DNA of 64,000 bases from Clostridiales bacterium CHKCI001 (GCA_900045905.1 FCNS01000028.1:38515-102514); one strand, 5' to 3'. Shown: positions 35,952-45,841, counted from the stretch's first letter. Program-made: numbers and translations. Notes: generated from the letters alone by a model not told the origin.

Positions 35952-38606
35952 TTAAATGCGATTTTTAATTTGTGTCTGCATCTGATACAGCATATTTAGT
36001 GCATCAATTGGAGTCATTCTTCCAAGCTCCAAGTCTCGAATCTCTGCAATAATATCATCATCTTTTACCGTATCAAATAACCGAAGCTGATTGGAATCTA
36101 CTTCATCCAACTTTGGAACTCTCTTTTTTTTCTTCGTTGTACTGGAAGAAAGCTGTGCAACCTCTTTTGCACGACTGGCAATGTCCGCATCGCTAAGTTC
36201 TTCTACTAACTCTTTTGCTCTTTGAATTACTTTATCTGGGACACCTGCTAATTTGGCAACTTGAATTCCGTAACTTTTATCCGCTCCGCCTCGAATAATT
36301 TTTCTTAGGAAGACAATATCATCTCCCTGTTCTTTCACTGCAATACAATAGTTATTCACACCAGAAAGTGCTCCTTCCAGCTCCGTTAATTCATGATAAT
36401 GCGTTGCAAATAATGTTTTGGCTCCAAGTGTCTTCGTATCTGCAATATGTTCTACAACCGCCCATGCAATACTCATCCCATCAAAGGTACTCGTTCCTCG
36501 TCCAATCTCATCCAGCACAATCAAACTGCGCTTGGTCGCATTTTTCAATATGTTTGCCACTTCTGTCATTTCCACCATAAAGGTACTTTGCCCAGATGCC
36601 AGATCATCGGATGCTCCTACACGAGTAAAAATCCGATCACAGATTCCAATATTTGCAGAGTCTGCTGGTACAAAACTTCCAATCTGAGCCATAAGCGTAA
36701 TTAATGCGACTTGTCTCATATAGGTCGACTTTCCAGCCATATTTGGACCTGTAATAATCGCCACCCGATTAGAAGAATTATCTAAATAAATATCATTTGC
36801 CACAAACATATTATTCGGAATCATCTGTTCTACCACTGGATGACGCCCATTTTTAATATCAATAATTCCTCTCTCATTAATGTTTGGCTTTACATAATTC
36901 TGACGTTCTGCCACAGAAGAAAAGGAAGCTAATACATCCAATTTTGCAATTGCTTTGGCTGTTTGCTGAATACGCAGCACCTGTGCTGCAATACTGTCTC
37001 GAACCGTACAAAAAAGCTGATATTCCAATGCATATAGCTTATCTTCTGCGCCTAAAATCATATCTTCCAACTCTTTTAATCTTGGAGTAATATAACGCTC
37101 TGCGTTCGCAAGTGTCTGCTTTCTCGTATAATCTTCTGGCACTAAATCCTTAAATGAATTCGTTACTTCTAAATAATAACCAAATACTTTATTGTATTTG
37201 ATTTTCATATTTCGAATTCCCGTACGTTCTCGTTCCTTTTGCTCTAATTCTGAGAGCCATGTTTTTCCTTCTGTCTTAGAATGGCGCAGTTTATCGGCTT
37301 CCTCATCAAATCCTTCTTTAATAATTCCACCCTCTTTAATTGCAATTGGAGGAGTATCCACGATTGACTGTTCAATTAGTTCGTAAATATCTTCCAACGA
37401 ATCCATATTCTCTTCAATTTCCCTTAACGCTGGAGTTTGGAATTCCTTTAAAATTTGTTTGATATAAGGAATCATTTCCAATGAATTTTTAAATGCAATC
37501 AAATCTCTTGGATTTGCCGTACAATAGCTAATTCTTCCAATTAGACGCTCTAAATCATAAATTGAATTTAAATACTCGCGCAGTTCTTCTCTTAGAATAT
37601 AATGTTTTCCAAGTTCTGCAACTGCCTGCTGACGTTTCAAGATTGCAGAACGATCAATTAACGGTTGCTCAATATAATTGCGTAAAAGTCTAGCTCCCAT
37701 TGCGGTTTTTGTCTTATCCAATACCCACAGCAAACTACCCTTTTTCTGCTTTTCTCGAAGCGTTTCTGTCAATTCCAAATTTCTTCTTGTGGAAGTATCA
37801 ATAATCATATACTTTCCAACGGTATATGGCTGGAGTGCGGTAATATGGGACATATCGGTTTTCTGTGTTTCATATAAGTATTGCATCAATGCCCCTGAAG
37901 CTACTAAACCAACAGGATACGCCTCCAAGCCCAATTCACTCAATTGTTCGGTATGAAAATGCTCTACTAAAATTTTCTTACAATTCTCTTCATTAAAATA
38001 TCGGTCCTCCAACGCCGAAACAACAAAGTGAATCTGGCTTTCTAAATGCTCCAAATCCGTTCCACTCATACAAAATGCATGATTGTAAATAATTTCAGAT
38101 GGAGTAAACTTATAAATTTCATCCAATAATTCTTGTGACTTTTCCATCTCTGTAACGAAATAGTCCCCAGTTGTAACGTCTGCAATCGAGATGCCATAAC
38201 GTCCGTCCACATAAAAAATTGCCATCAAATAATTGTTTTTTCCTTCATCTAACGCACTTGCATTTAAAATGGTGCCTGGTGTTACCACCCGCACCACTTC
38301 TCTTTTTACAATCCCCTTTGCTACCTTTGGATCTTCAACTTGTTCCGCAATTGCGACTTTATATCCTTTTTGTACAAGGCGATTTAAGTATGTCTCTGCT
38401 GCATGATACGGAACTCCACACATTGGCGCCCGTTCTTCTAATCCGCAGTCCTTTCCTGTTAATGTAATTTCCAATTCTCTGGAGGCAGTTAATGCATCAT
38501 CAAAAAACATTTCATAAAAGTCACCAAGACGATAAAATAAAATACAGTCTTCATATTCTTTTTTCGTATTCATATACTGCTGCATCATTGGAGATAACTG
38601 TGTCAA
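35952..38606 (-). CDS. mutS: DNA mismatch repair protein MutS
   Basis: 884 aa. The mismatch-binding motif FYRLGDFYEMF (about 24-34) carries the Phe-x-Glu type wedge. Walker A is GPNMAGKSTYMRQ, then DLASGQSTFMVEM, Walker B LIVLDEIGRGTSTFDG and ATHYHELTEL. The C-terminal helix region carries the clamp. It starts at TTG 38606 with AGGGG seven bases upstream. miaB is immediately upstream. Confidence 0.97.
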   Translation of the reverse strand: MTQLSPMMQQYMNTKKEYEDCILFYRLGDFYEMFFDDALTASRELEITLTGKDCGLEERAPMCGVPYHAAETYLNRLVQKGYKVAIAEQVEDPKVAKGIVKREVVRVVTPGTILNASALDEGKNNYLMAIFYVDGRYGISIADVTTGDYFVTEMEKSQELLDEIYKFTPSEIIYNHAFCMSGTDLEHLESQIHFVVSALEDRYFNEENCKKILVEHFHTEQLSELGLEAYPVGLVASGALMQYLYETQKTDMSHITALQPYTVGKYMIIDTSTRRNLELTETLREKQKKGSLLWVLDKTKTAMGARLLRNYIEQPLIDRSAILKRQQAVAELGKHYILREELREYLNSIYDLERLIGRISYCTANPRDLIAFKNSLEMIPYIKQILKEFQTPALREIEENMDSLEDIYELIEQSIVDTPPIAIKEGGIIKEGFDEEADKLRHSKTEGKTWLSELEQKERERTGIRNMKIKYNKVFGYYLEVTNSFKDLVPEDYTRKQTLANAERYITPRLKELEDMILGAEDKLYALEYQLFCTVRDSIAAQVLRIQQTAKAIAKLDVLASFSSVAERQNYVKPNINERGIIDIKNGRHPVVEQMIPNNMFVANDIYLDNSSNRVAIITGPNMAGKSTYMRQVALITLMAQIGSFVPADSANIGICDRIFTRVGASDDLASGQSTFMVEMTEVANILKNATKRSLIVLDEIGRGTSTFDGMSIAWAVVEHIADTKTLGAKTLFATHYHELTELEGALSGVNNYCIAVKEQGDDIVFLRKIIRGGADKSYGIQVAKLAGVPDKVIQRAKELVEELSDADIASRAKEVAQLSSSTTKKKKRVPKLDEVDSNQLRLFDTVKDDDIIAEIRDLELGRMTPIDALNMLYQMQTQIKNRI

Positions 38607-38623
38607 TTTGAAGCCCCTCTCTT

Positions 38624-40075
38624 CTATTCTGCTTTTGTTCCTATATAATAAAAACCTTTGGATTGCTCTAATTTCACTGGAACAATTGTGCCAATCAAAG
38701 ATGATTCTCCAGGAAAATGAACCATAACATTATTGCTCAAACGTCCTGTCAAAAGATCTTTATTTTTCTCATCAATTCCTTCTACTAATGCGTCCATTGT
38801 CTTTCCTACATCTTTTCCACTCATTTCGGTGGAAATACGCTGTACTTGCTTTAACAGACGGTCAAAACGGTTTTTTACATCCGCTGCTGGAACTTGATCT
38901 TCCATGGACGCTGCTGGAGTACCTGTTCTCTTAGAATAAATAAATGTAAATGCACTATCATAACGTACCTTTTCTACAACATCCATTGTTTCTAAAAAGT
39001 CTTCTTCTGTCTCTCCTGGAAAACCTACAATAATATCCGTCGTAAGTGAAATATCTGGAATCGCAGTACGAATCTTTTGCGCTAACTCTAAATACTGCTC
39101 TTTCGTATAATGACGATTCATTTTCTTTAAAATTCTTGTACTTCCAGACTGCAATGGCAAATGCAGATGACGACAAATCTTTTTCGATTCCTTCATCACT
39201 TCAATTAATTCATCGGACAAATCCTTTGGATGAGAAGTCATAAAACGAATTCTCTCTAATCCTTCTATCTGTTCTACACGGCGAAGTAACTGTGCAAAGC
39301 TAATTGGTTCTTCCAATGTTTTTCCATAAGAATTCACATTTTGACCAAGCAGCATAACTTCCACAACTCCATCTGCCACTAATCCTTCAATTTCATGAAT
39401 GATATCCTCTGGATTACGGCTGCGTTCCCGTCCTCTTACATATGGAACAATGCAGTAACTGCAAAAATTATTACAGCCAAACATAATATTCACACCTGAT
39501 TTAAACGGATATTTTCGCTCCGCTGGAAGATCTTCCACAATCTCTGTTGTACCTTCCCAAATATCAATCACCATTTTTTTGCTTACCATACGCTGGTACA
39601 AGATTTCTGCCAACTTAAAAATATTATGTGTTCCAAATACCATATCTACAAAACGATAACTTTTCTTAATCGTTTCCACTACGGTCGGCTCCTGCATCAT
39701 GCAACCACAAAGTGCAATCATCATATGTGGATGCAAGCGTTTTAGACTATTTAAATAGCCAAGACGCCCATACACCTTTTGATTGGCATTTTCTCGAACT
39801 GTACAAGTATTGTAAATAACTAAATCTGCTCCATCCTCGCTCTCGGTTTCTTCATAGCCAACTTCTCTTAAAATTCCAAGCAGCTTCTCCGAATCCTTTG
39901 CATTCATCTGACATCCGACTACCAGATTATATACCCTTGGAGGATGTCCCAGCTCTTTTGCCTGCTCTGCTACCAGTTTTCTAACCTTTGCCATAAAATA
40001 ATACTGGCGTTCTGGCTCCTTTTCTGGCACTGGCCCTTCTAAACTTACTTTATCCAAATCAATGTAATTATACAT
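38624..40075 (-). CDS. miaB: tRNA-2-methylthio-N6-dimethylallyladenosine synthase MiaB
   Basis: 483 aa. The N-terminal UPF0004 domain holds one iron-sulfur cluster (VGCQMNAKDSEKL; YNTCTVRENA; LCGCMMQ). The radical-SAM triad is FGCNNFCSYCIVPY and the C-terminal TRAM domain is VEGIDEKNKDLLTGRLSNN. A ~60-residue N-terminal extension precedes the first cluster. It acts after MiaA. A 3' neighbour mutS starts 17 bases on. Confidence 0.96.
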   Translation of the reverse strand: MYNYIDLDKVSLEGPVPEKEPERQYYFMAKVRKLVAEQAKELGHPPRVYNLVVGCQMNAKDSEKLLGILREVGYEETESEDGADLVIYNTCTVRENANQKVYGRLGYLNSLKRLHPHMMIALCGCMMQEPTVVETIKKSYRFVDMVFGTHNIFKLAEILYQRMVSKKMVIDIWEGTTEIVEDLPAERKYPFKSGVNIMFGCNNFCSYCIVPYVRGRERSRNPEDIIHEIEGLVADGVVEVMLLGQNVNSYGKTLEEPISFAQLLRRVEQIEGLERIRFMTSHPKDLSDELIEVMKESKKICRHLHLPLQSGSTRILKKMNRHYTKEQYLELAQKIRTAIPDISLTTDIIVGFPGETEEDFLETMDVVEKVRYDSAFTFIYSKRTGTPAASMEDQVPAADVKNRFDRLLKQVQRISTEMSGKDVGKTMDALVEGIDEKNKDLLTGRLSNNVMVHFPGESSLIGTIVPVKLEQSKGFYYIGTKAE

Positions 40076-40150
40076 GTCACACCTCTATCTATTTGATTCA
40101 CTTCTTCTATACTAAGGAAATCTCACTCATTTGTCAAATTGTTTTTTCAT

Positions 40151-40333
40151 TCAACCTTGTTTCTTCACAATTTGATATTCATCCCCATAGCGAAAATATG
40201 GACATTCCCGAAATGTATTTGTCATAAATTTTACCATTTCATCCTCATCCAAATCCATCTCACAAATATAGTATCCATACTCTTCTTCATATATATAATT
40301 CATACAATACTCACAATTTGCCGCTTTTCTCAT
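40151..40333 (-). CDS. DUF6472 family small cysteine protein
   Basis: 60 aa. MRKAANCEYCMNYIYEEEYG and later CEMDLDEDEM and CPYF give four Cys in a C-x2-C ... C ... C layout, suggesting a zinc knuckle. The ATG at 40333 has GAGG six bases away; the conserved start MRKAANCEYC supports it over a slightly longer reading. Function unknown. It is typical of Lachnospiraceae. Confidence 0.75.
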   Translation of the reverse strand: MRKAANCEYCMNYIYEEEYGYYICEMDLDEDEMVKFMTNTFRECPYFRYGDEYQIVKKQG

Positions 40334-40384
40334 AGCCAACCTCATTTTTTCTAAACTTACATCATTTCATAACACAATTGCATA

Positions 40385-41074
40385 TCACCGCAAATTAACC
40401 TCGCCTTTATCATTGGTAATATCTCCATCCCCATTTACTGGAATTGCATCTCCAAGGTATTTCGGCTTGGGCCAAATTAATGTATTGATAAAATCTTTAT
40501 TTCTCGCCAATATTTCTCTTACTTCTCGATACAATTGTCCATTATAAACCATTTGATCTGCTGCAACTCCATAAGCTTCTAATCCTAACTTTTCTGCCAC
40601 ATATAAAGCACGATACAGATGATATTGCTGCGTTACAATGATTAGTTTTTTTGCTTGGAAAACATCCCTCGCACGGTACATACTTTCATAAGTAGAAAAG
40701 CCTGCATGATCCATAAATACATCGTGAGAGGAAACTCCATTTTCTACTGCATATTCTTTCATCTTATTTACTTCATCATAACCAGCACGTCCATGATCTC
40801 CACTCATTAAAAGTTTTGCAGACGCTCCTAAATCATATAACCTAACCCCCATATCCAACCGTTCCTGTAACAATGGACTTGGCGTACCATCTTCTCTAAC
40901 ACCTGCACCAAGCACTAAAATACAATCGGCTTCTATCCTAGTTGCATCCTCATCTGACAAAATTTTTCCTTCTACCGATGCTTTCATATAGAAATTAACG
41001 CCTAATCCATAACATCCTATTAGAATAATAAAAATTACAAATCCCATCAGCCACTTCTTCCAATGTATCTTCAT
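40385..41074 (-). CDS. YdcF/SanA/ElyC family DUF218 membrane protein
   Basis: About 229 aa. An N-terminal membrane helix (about 8-28) is followed by the DUF218 domain: DCILVLGAGVREDGTPSPLL, RLYDLGASAKLLMSGDHGR, TYESMYRAR and IIVTQQYHLYRAL. Members affect envelope polysaccharide or vancomycin sensitivity in other bacteria. GGAGG precedes the chosen ATG. Edge position may be off by one base. Confidence 0.85.
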   Translation of the reverse strand: MKIHWKKWLMGFVIFIILIGCYGLGVNFYMKASVEGKILSDEDATRIEADCILVLGAGVREDGTPSPLLQERLDMGVRLYDLGASAKLLMSGDHGRAGYDEVNKMKEYAVENGVSSHDVFMDHAGFSTYESMYRARDVFQAKKLIIVTQQYHLYRALYVAEKLGLEAYGVAADQMVYNGQLYREVREILARNKDFINTLIWPKPKYLGDAIPVNGDGDITNDKGEVNLR

Positions 41075-41180
41075 AAGTTCCTCCAAAAACTCCCCTTTTT
41101 TGCATACTGATTATAGCATACTGCATTTTATTTTACAACTAGTAGGATAAAAGCAATTTATAAGAAATACTTTACATATC

Positions 41181-41241
41181 TTTTTATCTCATAGGATCGT
41201 TATTTTAACGCTTTCATTTAGAATAGTATTTTCTATGAGAC
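41181..41241. repeat. 60-bp palindromic element, copy 1
   Basis: CTCATAG at one end pairs with CTATGAG at the other, and GTTATTTTAAC lies inside. It is almost identical to 45722-45782, same orientation, and in both places it abuts a terminator hairpin on its right. It lies between mscL and the DUF218 gene. The rest of 41075-41403 shows no gene. Confidence 0.7.
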
Positions 41242-41276
41242 AAGAAAAAGAGCATCCAGTGGACGCCCCTTTTCAA
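41242..41276 (-). terminator. Terminator-like hairpin, recurring family
   Basis: Minus strand GGGGCGTCC-ACT-GGATGCTC followed by T5. Arms are less complementary than in its relatives, but it is positioned to end mscL transcripts. Confidence 0.5.
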
Positions 41277-41403
41277 TTTATCATAATTAACTAAAATTAC
41301 TGTTTTAACGGATAATTTTTCTCTATTTATGTACTCTATTTCTATTTTAGTTTTCAAAATAAACCATTGATTAAAAAAATAATTGCATATAATATAAAAT
41401 TAA

Positions 41404-41826
41404 TTATTTTGTTGCTTCTACTATGTCCATTTCTTCTGGAATTACAGAAGTACAGTGTGGACAGCGTGTTGCATCAATATCAATCTCACTTTTACAAAAT
41501 GGACATATTTTTGTTGTAACGGCCTCTTCTTCTTTTTTACGACCAAGCGTCATCAGTTTATTAATGCCTTTTAACAAACAGAATAGTACAAAAGCCATAA
41601 TAAAGAAATTGACTAAAGATGAAACAAAAGCGGATGCAAATCCTGCAATATCTTGTAACGTATAAGTTTCTCCACCTGTTACAAAATTCAAGACTGGATT
41701 GATAAAATTATCTGTCAACGACTGAACAATTCCAGAAAAAGCACCACCAATAATGACACCGACTGCCATATCCATCATATTTCCGCGTAGTGCAAATGTT
41801 TTAAATTCTTCAATAAACTTTTTCAT
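41404..41826 (-). CDS. mscL: Large-conductance mechanosensitive channel MscL with C-terminal zinc ribbon
   Basis: 140 aa. The N-terminal amphipathic helix and TM1 (EFKTFALRGNMMDMAVGVIIGGAF) and TM2 (SSLVNFFIMAFVLFCLLKGINK) are standard MscL. After the usual cytoplasmic helix comes CPFC and CPHC spaced by 13 residues (about 109-125), a zinc-ribbon tail absent from E. coli and Bacillus forms. It relieves hypo-osmotic pressure as a pentamer. Own promoter at 41865. Confidence 0.92.
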   Translation of the reverse strand: MKKFIEEFKTFALRGNMMDMAVGVIIGGAFSGIVQSLTDNFINPVLNFVTGGETYTLQDIAGFASAFVSSLVNFFIMAFVLFCLLKGINKLMTLGRKKEEEAVTTKICPFCKSEIDIDATRCPHCTSVIPEEMDIVEATK

Positions 41827-41864
41827 TGTTCTATTCCTTTCTCTTTAATGTAAGATTATTTCTG

Positions 41865-41902
41865 ATTATACCATATTCGACAGCAAAAATAAATACTCGA
41901 CA
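41865..41902 (-). promoter_or_regulatory. Promoter of mscL with two direct 10-base repeats
   Basis: Minus strand TGGTATAAT gives an extended -10 (TATAAT at 41870-41865). TGTCGAATAT and TGTCGAGTAT lie 20 bases apart across the -35 and spacer, on one face of the helix, so regulator sites are plausible. Confidence 0.5.
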
Positions 41903-41915
41903 AAATAAACTACTT

Positions 41916-43694
41916 TTATTTATGAAACTGCGCTTGATAGAGTTGATAATATTCCCCCTTTTTTGCCATGAGTTGTTCGTGATTTCCTTCCTCCACAATC
42001 ATTCCCCGATCAATCACAAAGATACGATCTGCTTTTTTTATTGTAGAAAGACGATGTGCAATTACAAATGAAGTTCTTCCCTTTAATAATGCCTCAATCC
42101 CTTTTTGCACAAGTAATTCGGTCTGTGTATCAATACTCGAAGTTGCTTCATCCAAAATTAAAATACTTGGCTGAGATACCATCGTTCGAGCAAATGCTAG
42201 AAGCTGGCGTTGTCCTGCAGATAATCCACCTCCCCGTTCTGTAATTTTAGTCTCATATCCTTCTGGCATTTTCATAATAAATTCATGTGCATTTACTGCC
42301 TTCGCAGCAGCCACTACTTCCTCATCGGTCGCATCTAGTCTTCCATATCGGATGTTCTCTTTTATTGTGCCTGAGAATAAGAAATTTTCTTGAGTCATAA
42401 TTCCCATTTGCTGGCGCAGGCTTTCTATTGTACTGTTTTTTATATCAAATCCGTCCAACAAAATCGCTCCCGATGTTGTATCATAAAAACGCGAAATCAA
42501 ATTTACAAACGTTGTTTTTCCTGCTCCAGTTGGACCTACTAGAGCAATCATCTCTCCTGGCTGAATACAAACATTAATGTGATTTAATATCTTCACATCT
42601 GGCTCATCTTGATAGGCAAAACTCACATTTTGGAACTCTACTTTTCCGCTTAATACTGGAAGTTCCCTTGCATCCTCTGCGTTTTTTAATTCTGGTTCTG
42701 TATCTAAAATATCAAACACACGCTCAGCAGCTGAAATATTCGTAACCATTTTATTATAAAAATTAGAAAGATTACGAAGCGGACTCCAAAACATTCCTAA
42801 ATAAGTGGCAAATGCTAAGAAAGTTCCAACTTCAATTGTTCCAACTCCGATCACTTGAATCCCTATATAATATAGAAGAAATCCACCTGCACCCCAAGAC
42901 AATTCAATAACAGAACCAAACAAATCTGCATAGCGCACCGCATCCACAAATGCATTGACATGTTCCTTTACAAGTATTTGAAAATCGTTCATAGACTCTT
43001 TTTCTGCACAGAAACTTTGCACAATACGAATCCCTGCCAATTCTTCATGAACAAATGCATTCAGATTGGAACTCTTTTTTCTTACAAGCTGCCAGCGTTT
43101 ATGTGATGCCCTCTGTACCAGATACATTCCAACGGTCATAAACGGAAGCGTAATCACCGCTGCCATGGCCAGTTTCCAGTTTTTCACAAGCATAATAATC
43201 ATAACCCCAACAATCGTACATAAATCTGGAATTAATGTCGTAACACTATCCGACAACACATCTTTTAAAGAATTTACATCTCCAATCACTCTTGCTAAAA
43301 TTTTTCCTGTCGGACGGCTATCAAAAAAGTAAAATCCAAGTGATTGAATATGAATATATAGTTCTTCTCTAATTTTCAATACAACTCGATTTGCAACCTT
43401 TGCAATTAGTACCATTCTAAGTTTCGTCCCTACTACAAATACTATATTTAGAATAAGCGCAGCAATTCCAAGCATAATCAGTCCTCTCACATCTTTCTGC
43501 TCAATATGTACATTAATTGCCCGTTCAATAATCAAAGGATTTAACATCGAAATTGTTACCGTAACAAACATAATAAATAATACGACTCCCACTTGCTTTT
43601 TGTAGAAAAGCAAGTAACGATAAAGCCGAAGTAATGTATCCCGATTTAGAACTTGTTTTTGTTCTTCATCTTCCCGAAAACTATTTACTGCCAT
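41916..43694 (-). CDS. Heterodimeric ABC exporter subunit, canonical ATPase half (BmrC/BmrD-like)
   Basis: 592 aa half-transporter with six membrane helices and a C-terminal ATPase. Walker A is GPTGAGKTT, the signature LSAGQRQLLAFART, Walker B ILILDEATSSID with the catalytic Glu, and H-loop IAHRLSTI. Its ATG overlaps the end of the partner gene by 14 bases and has GAGG upstream, so the two are made together. The likely role is multidrug export; substrate unknown. Confidence 0.88.
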   Translation of the reverse strand: MAVNSFREDEEQKQVLNRDTLLRLYRYLLFYKKQVGVVLFIMFVTVTISMLNPLIIERAINVHIEQKDVRGLIMLGIAALILNIVFVVGTKLRMVLIAKVANRVVLKIREELYIHIQSLGFYFFDSRPTGKILARVIGDVNSLKDVLSDSVTTLIPDLCTIVGVMIIMLVKNWKLAMAAVITLPFMTVGMYLVQRASHKRWQLVRKKSSNLNAFVHEELAGIRIVQSFCAEKESMNDFQILVKEHVNAFVDAVRYADLFGSVIELSWGAGGFLLYYIGIQVIGVGTIEVGTFLAFATYLGMFWSPLRNLSNFYNKMVTNISAAERVFDILDTEPELKNAEDARELPVLSGKVEFQNVSFAYQDEPDVKILNHINVCIQPGEMIALVGPTGAGKTTFVNLISRFYDTTSGAILLDGFDIKNSTIESLRQQMGIMTQENFLFSGTIKENIRYGRLDATDEEVVAAAKAVNAHEFIMKMPEGYETKITERGGGLSAGQRQLLAFARTMVSQPSILILDEATSSIDTQTELLVQKGIEALLKGRTSFVIAHRLSTIKKADRIFVIDRGMIVEEGNHEQLMAKKGEYYQLYQAQFHK

Positions 43695-45483
43695 AGATAT
43701 TCACCTCTTTTTCCATATTTGTTATCGCCGCCTCTGCTGTTTCTTTATCATACTGAATACAATAAGTATGGTAATAGAACCCTCTTTTTGCCATTAATTG
43801 TTCATGGTTTCCTCTTTCAACAATCCTTCCATTCTCTAAGATTAAGATTTCATCTGCATGACGTACCGAAGAAATTCGATGTGCAATTACAATCTTCGTC
43901 ATTCCACGCAATTCCTTTAGACGTTTTTGAATACTTGCCTCCGTTTCCATATCCAATGCTGATGTAGAATCATCTAAAACTAAAATCGGAGCCTTTTTTG
44001 ACAACGCTCTTGCAATACTAATTCTCTGTTTCTGACCACCCGATAAGCCTACGCCTCGTTCTCCAACAACTGTCTCATATCCATTGCTCAATTTCTCTAT
44101 AAAATTTCCTGCGCCAGCCATCCATGCAGCCTGACTAATTACTTCTTCACTCATAGTAGTGCGTTTTCCAATCCGAATATTTTCTTTAATCGTGTCGGAA
44201 AACAAAAATACTTCCTGCATAACAAGAGCAATTTTTTGACGCAACATTTTCAGATCCATTTCTCGGATGTCAATTCCATCGATTCGAATTGTTCCGTCCG
44301 TCACATCATAAAATCGTTCTAACAAGTGAATGATTGTAGATTTTCCTGAACCAGTCATTCCCATAATTCCAAGCGTTTGACCAGGATGAACGTGAAATTG
44401 AATCTCTGATAAAATTCTTTTTCCATCTAACTCTAGCCCCACATGATCAAACTCAATTTCAGCTCCAGTTTCTAAATCTGTTTTTTGCTGTAACTTCACT
44501 TTCGTTTCTTGATTCGGATTTTGAATTTCAGATTCTTCCCCCATAATGATTTGAATCTTTTTATAAGAGGCATAGGCAGACGCAATATCATTTGTAATCC
44601 ATCCAATACATTCCATTGGCCAAATGATATTCGTAGCATATTCAGTAAATGCTCCAAGCGAACCAATGGTAATCGTGTTATTCATCACAAGTAACCCTCC
44701 ACAGATTACAACTGCAATTAAAATTATCTTAGTAAAAAAAGAGATATTCGGCTGATATTTTGCAATTGCACGAGCTTGCCTCATATTAAGCGCATAGTAA
44801 TTTTGATTTTCTTCTTGAAATTTTTGAATCTCATAATTTTCTCTGGCAAATGCACGTACCGTTCGAACCCCTGCTAAGTTTTCTTGTGCAATCGTATTCA
44901 GCAATGCATTTTGTTCGCTAATATCCTCATAAATTTTTCCAAGATTATGCTCCATTTTTAACGCTGTTATTGCTACAAGCGGCATAATAACAAGCGGAAT
45001 AATTGTTAACACAGGGCTGATCCGAAACATGCAGTATAACACACTTATCGTATGAATCACGCACTCTACTGCAAACATTCCAATAAAGCCAGTGACACCC
45101 CATATTTTATCTATATCATCTTTGACTCTCGCCATTAATTCTCCTGTATTTGTCTTATCAAAATATGAAATATCCAAACCTTGTATATGCTCAAACAACA
45201 AAAGACGCAAGCCCTTTCCAACTCTTGTTCCCGCATAATCCAAAGAAAATTCTTTCATATATTGAAATACTGCTCTTCCCACTCCAATTCCAAGCAAGGT
45301 CAGTACAAGTCCAAGCAGCGGTCCTGTATCTCTTTTCACTATGACCTCATCAATAATACGCTGAATCACTCCTGGAGCCTGCATATCTAAAAAAATACTA
45401 ATACTCATAGTAAAAAATCCAATCAAATAAAATGGCCATTGCTTTTTCATAAAATAAAATAAATTTCCACTCTTTTCTTTCAA
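43681..45483 (-). CDS. Heterodimeric ABC exporter subunit with degenerate Walker B
   Basis: 600 aa half-transporter. Six helices, Walker A GMTGSGKST, signature LSGGQKQRISIARAL, and Walker B ILVLDDSTSALD where Asp replaces the catalytic Glu. That is the mark of the degenerate site in heterodimers such as BmrCD and TM287/288. It starts at TTG 45483 with AAGGGG eight bases upstream. A leader of about 560 bases with a small ORF and three terminator-like hairpins precedes it. Confidence 0.88.
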   Translation of the reverse strand: MKEKSGNLFYFMKKQWPFYLIGFFTMSISIFLDMQAPGVIQRIIDEVIVKRDTGPLLGLVLTLLGIGVGRAVFQYMKEFSLDYAGTRVGKGLRLLLFEHIQGLDISYFDKTNTGELMARVKDDIDKIWGVTGFIGMFAVECVIHTISVLYCMFRISPVLTIIPLVIMPLVAITALKMEHNLGKIYEDISEQNALLNTIAQENLAGVRTVRAFARENYEIQKFQEENQNYYALNMRQARAIAKYQPNISFFTKIILIAVVICGGLLVMNNTITIGSLGAFTEYATNIIWPMECIGWITNDIASAYASYKKIQIIMGEESEIQNPNQETKVKLQQKTDLETGAEIEFDHVGLELDGKRILSEIQFHVHPGQTLGIMGMTGSGKSTIIHLLERFYDVTDGTIRIDGIDIREMDLKMLRQKIALVMQEVFLFSDTIKENIRIGKRTTMSEEVISQAAWMAGAGNFIEKLSNGYETVVGERGVGLSGGQKQRISIARALSKKAPILVLDDSTSALDMETEASIQKRLKELRGMTKIVIAHRISSVRHADEILILENGRIVERGNHEQLMAKRGFYYHTYCIQYDKETAEAAITNMEKEVNIYGSK

Positions 45484-45552
45484 AACCAATTCCCCTTCCT
45501 CAATAAAATAATAAATATCTAATTAGAAAAAACTTCCGTTTCACACGATCAT

Positions 45553-45583
45553 AAAAGGAACCTCTGCTGGAGCTTCTTTTTTC
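45553..45583 (-). terminator. Third terminator-like hairpin in the ABC exporter leader
   Basis: GAAGCTCC-AGCA-GAGGTTCC followed by TTTT on the minus strand, 70 bases before the exporter start. A member of the recurring family. Confidence 0.55.
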
Positions 45584-45599
45584 GTATCCCGAGAACAAA

Positions 45600-45721
45600 A
45601 TAGGCAAGCCCACTTCAGCTTCCCAACTCCTCACTCATGAGGGGCTTGCACACTTTGTGCACCGAGCATGGTTGCGAAGCAACAATTCCCCTACATGCAA
45701 GTGTGAATCCTGCATGGAGTG
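45600..45721. repeat. GC-richer hairpin-rich spacer, possible mosaic repeat
   Basis: Carries GTGCACAAAGTGTGCA, GTTGCTTCGCAAC and CCTCATGAGTGAGG stems, a composition unlike the surrounding DNA. The minus-strand segment ATGAGTGAGGAGTTGGGAAG weakly resembles the core of mosaic copies D and E. No ORF. Confidence 0.4.
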
Positions 45722-45782
45722 CTTTTTATCTCATAGGATCGTTATTTTAACGCTTTTATTTAGAATGGTATTTCCTATGAGA
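45722..45782. repeat. 60-bp palindromic element, copy 2
   Basis: ATCTCATAGGA and TCCTATGAGAT pair perfectly over 11 bases, with CGTTA/TAACG inside. It differs from copy 1 (41181-41241) at only a few positions. Confidence 0.7.
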
Positions 45783-45785
45783 TAA

Positions 45786-45818
45786 TAAAAGAAAGCTCCA
45801 TTGGAGCTTTCTTTTGCA
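45786..45818 (-). terminator. Second terminator in the ABC exporter leader (best family member)
   Basis: AAAGAAAGCTCC-AAT-GGAGCTTTCTTTT, perfect stem with a T-run on the minus strand, preceded by the flank TGTGATATGC. Confidence 0.8.
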
Positions 45819-45841
45819 TATCACAAGGATTTTCCTATAAG

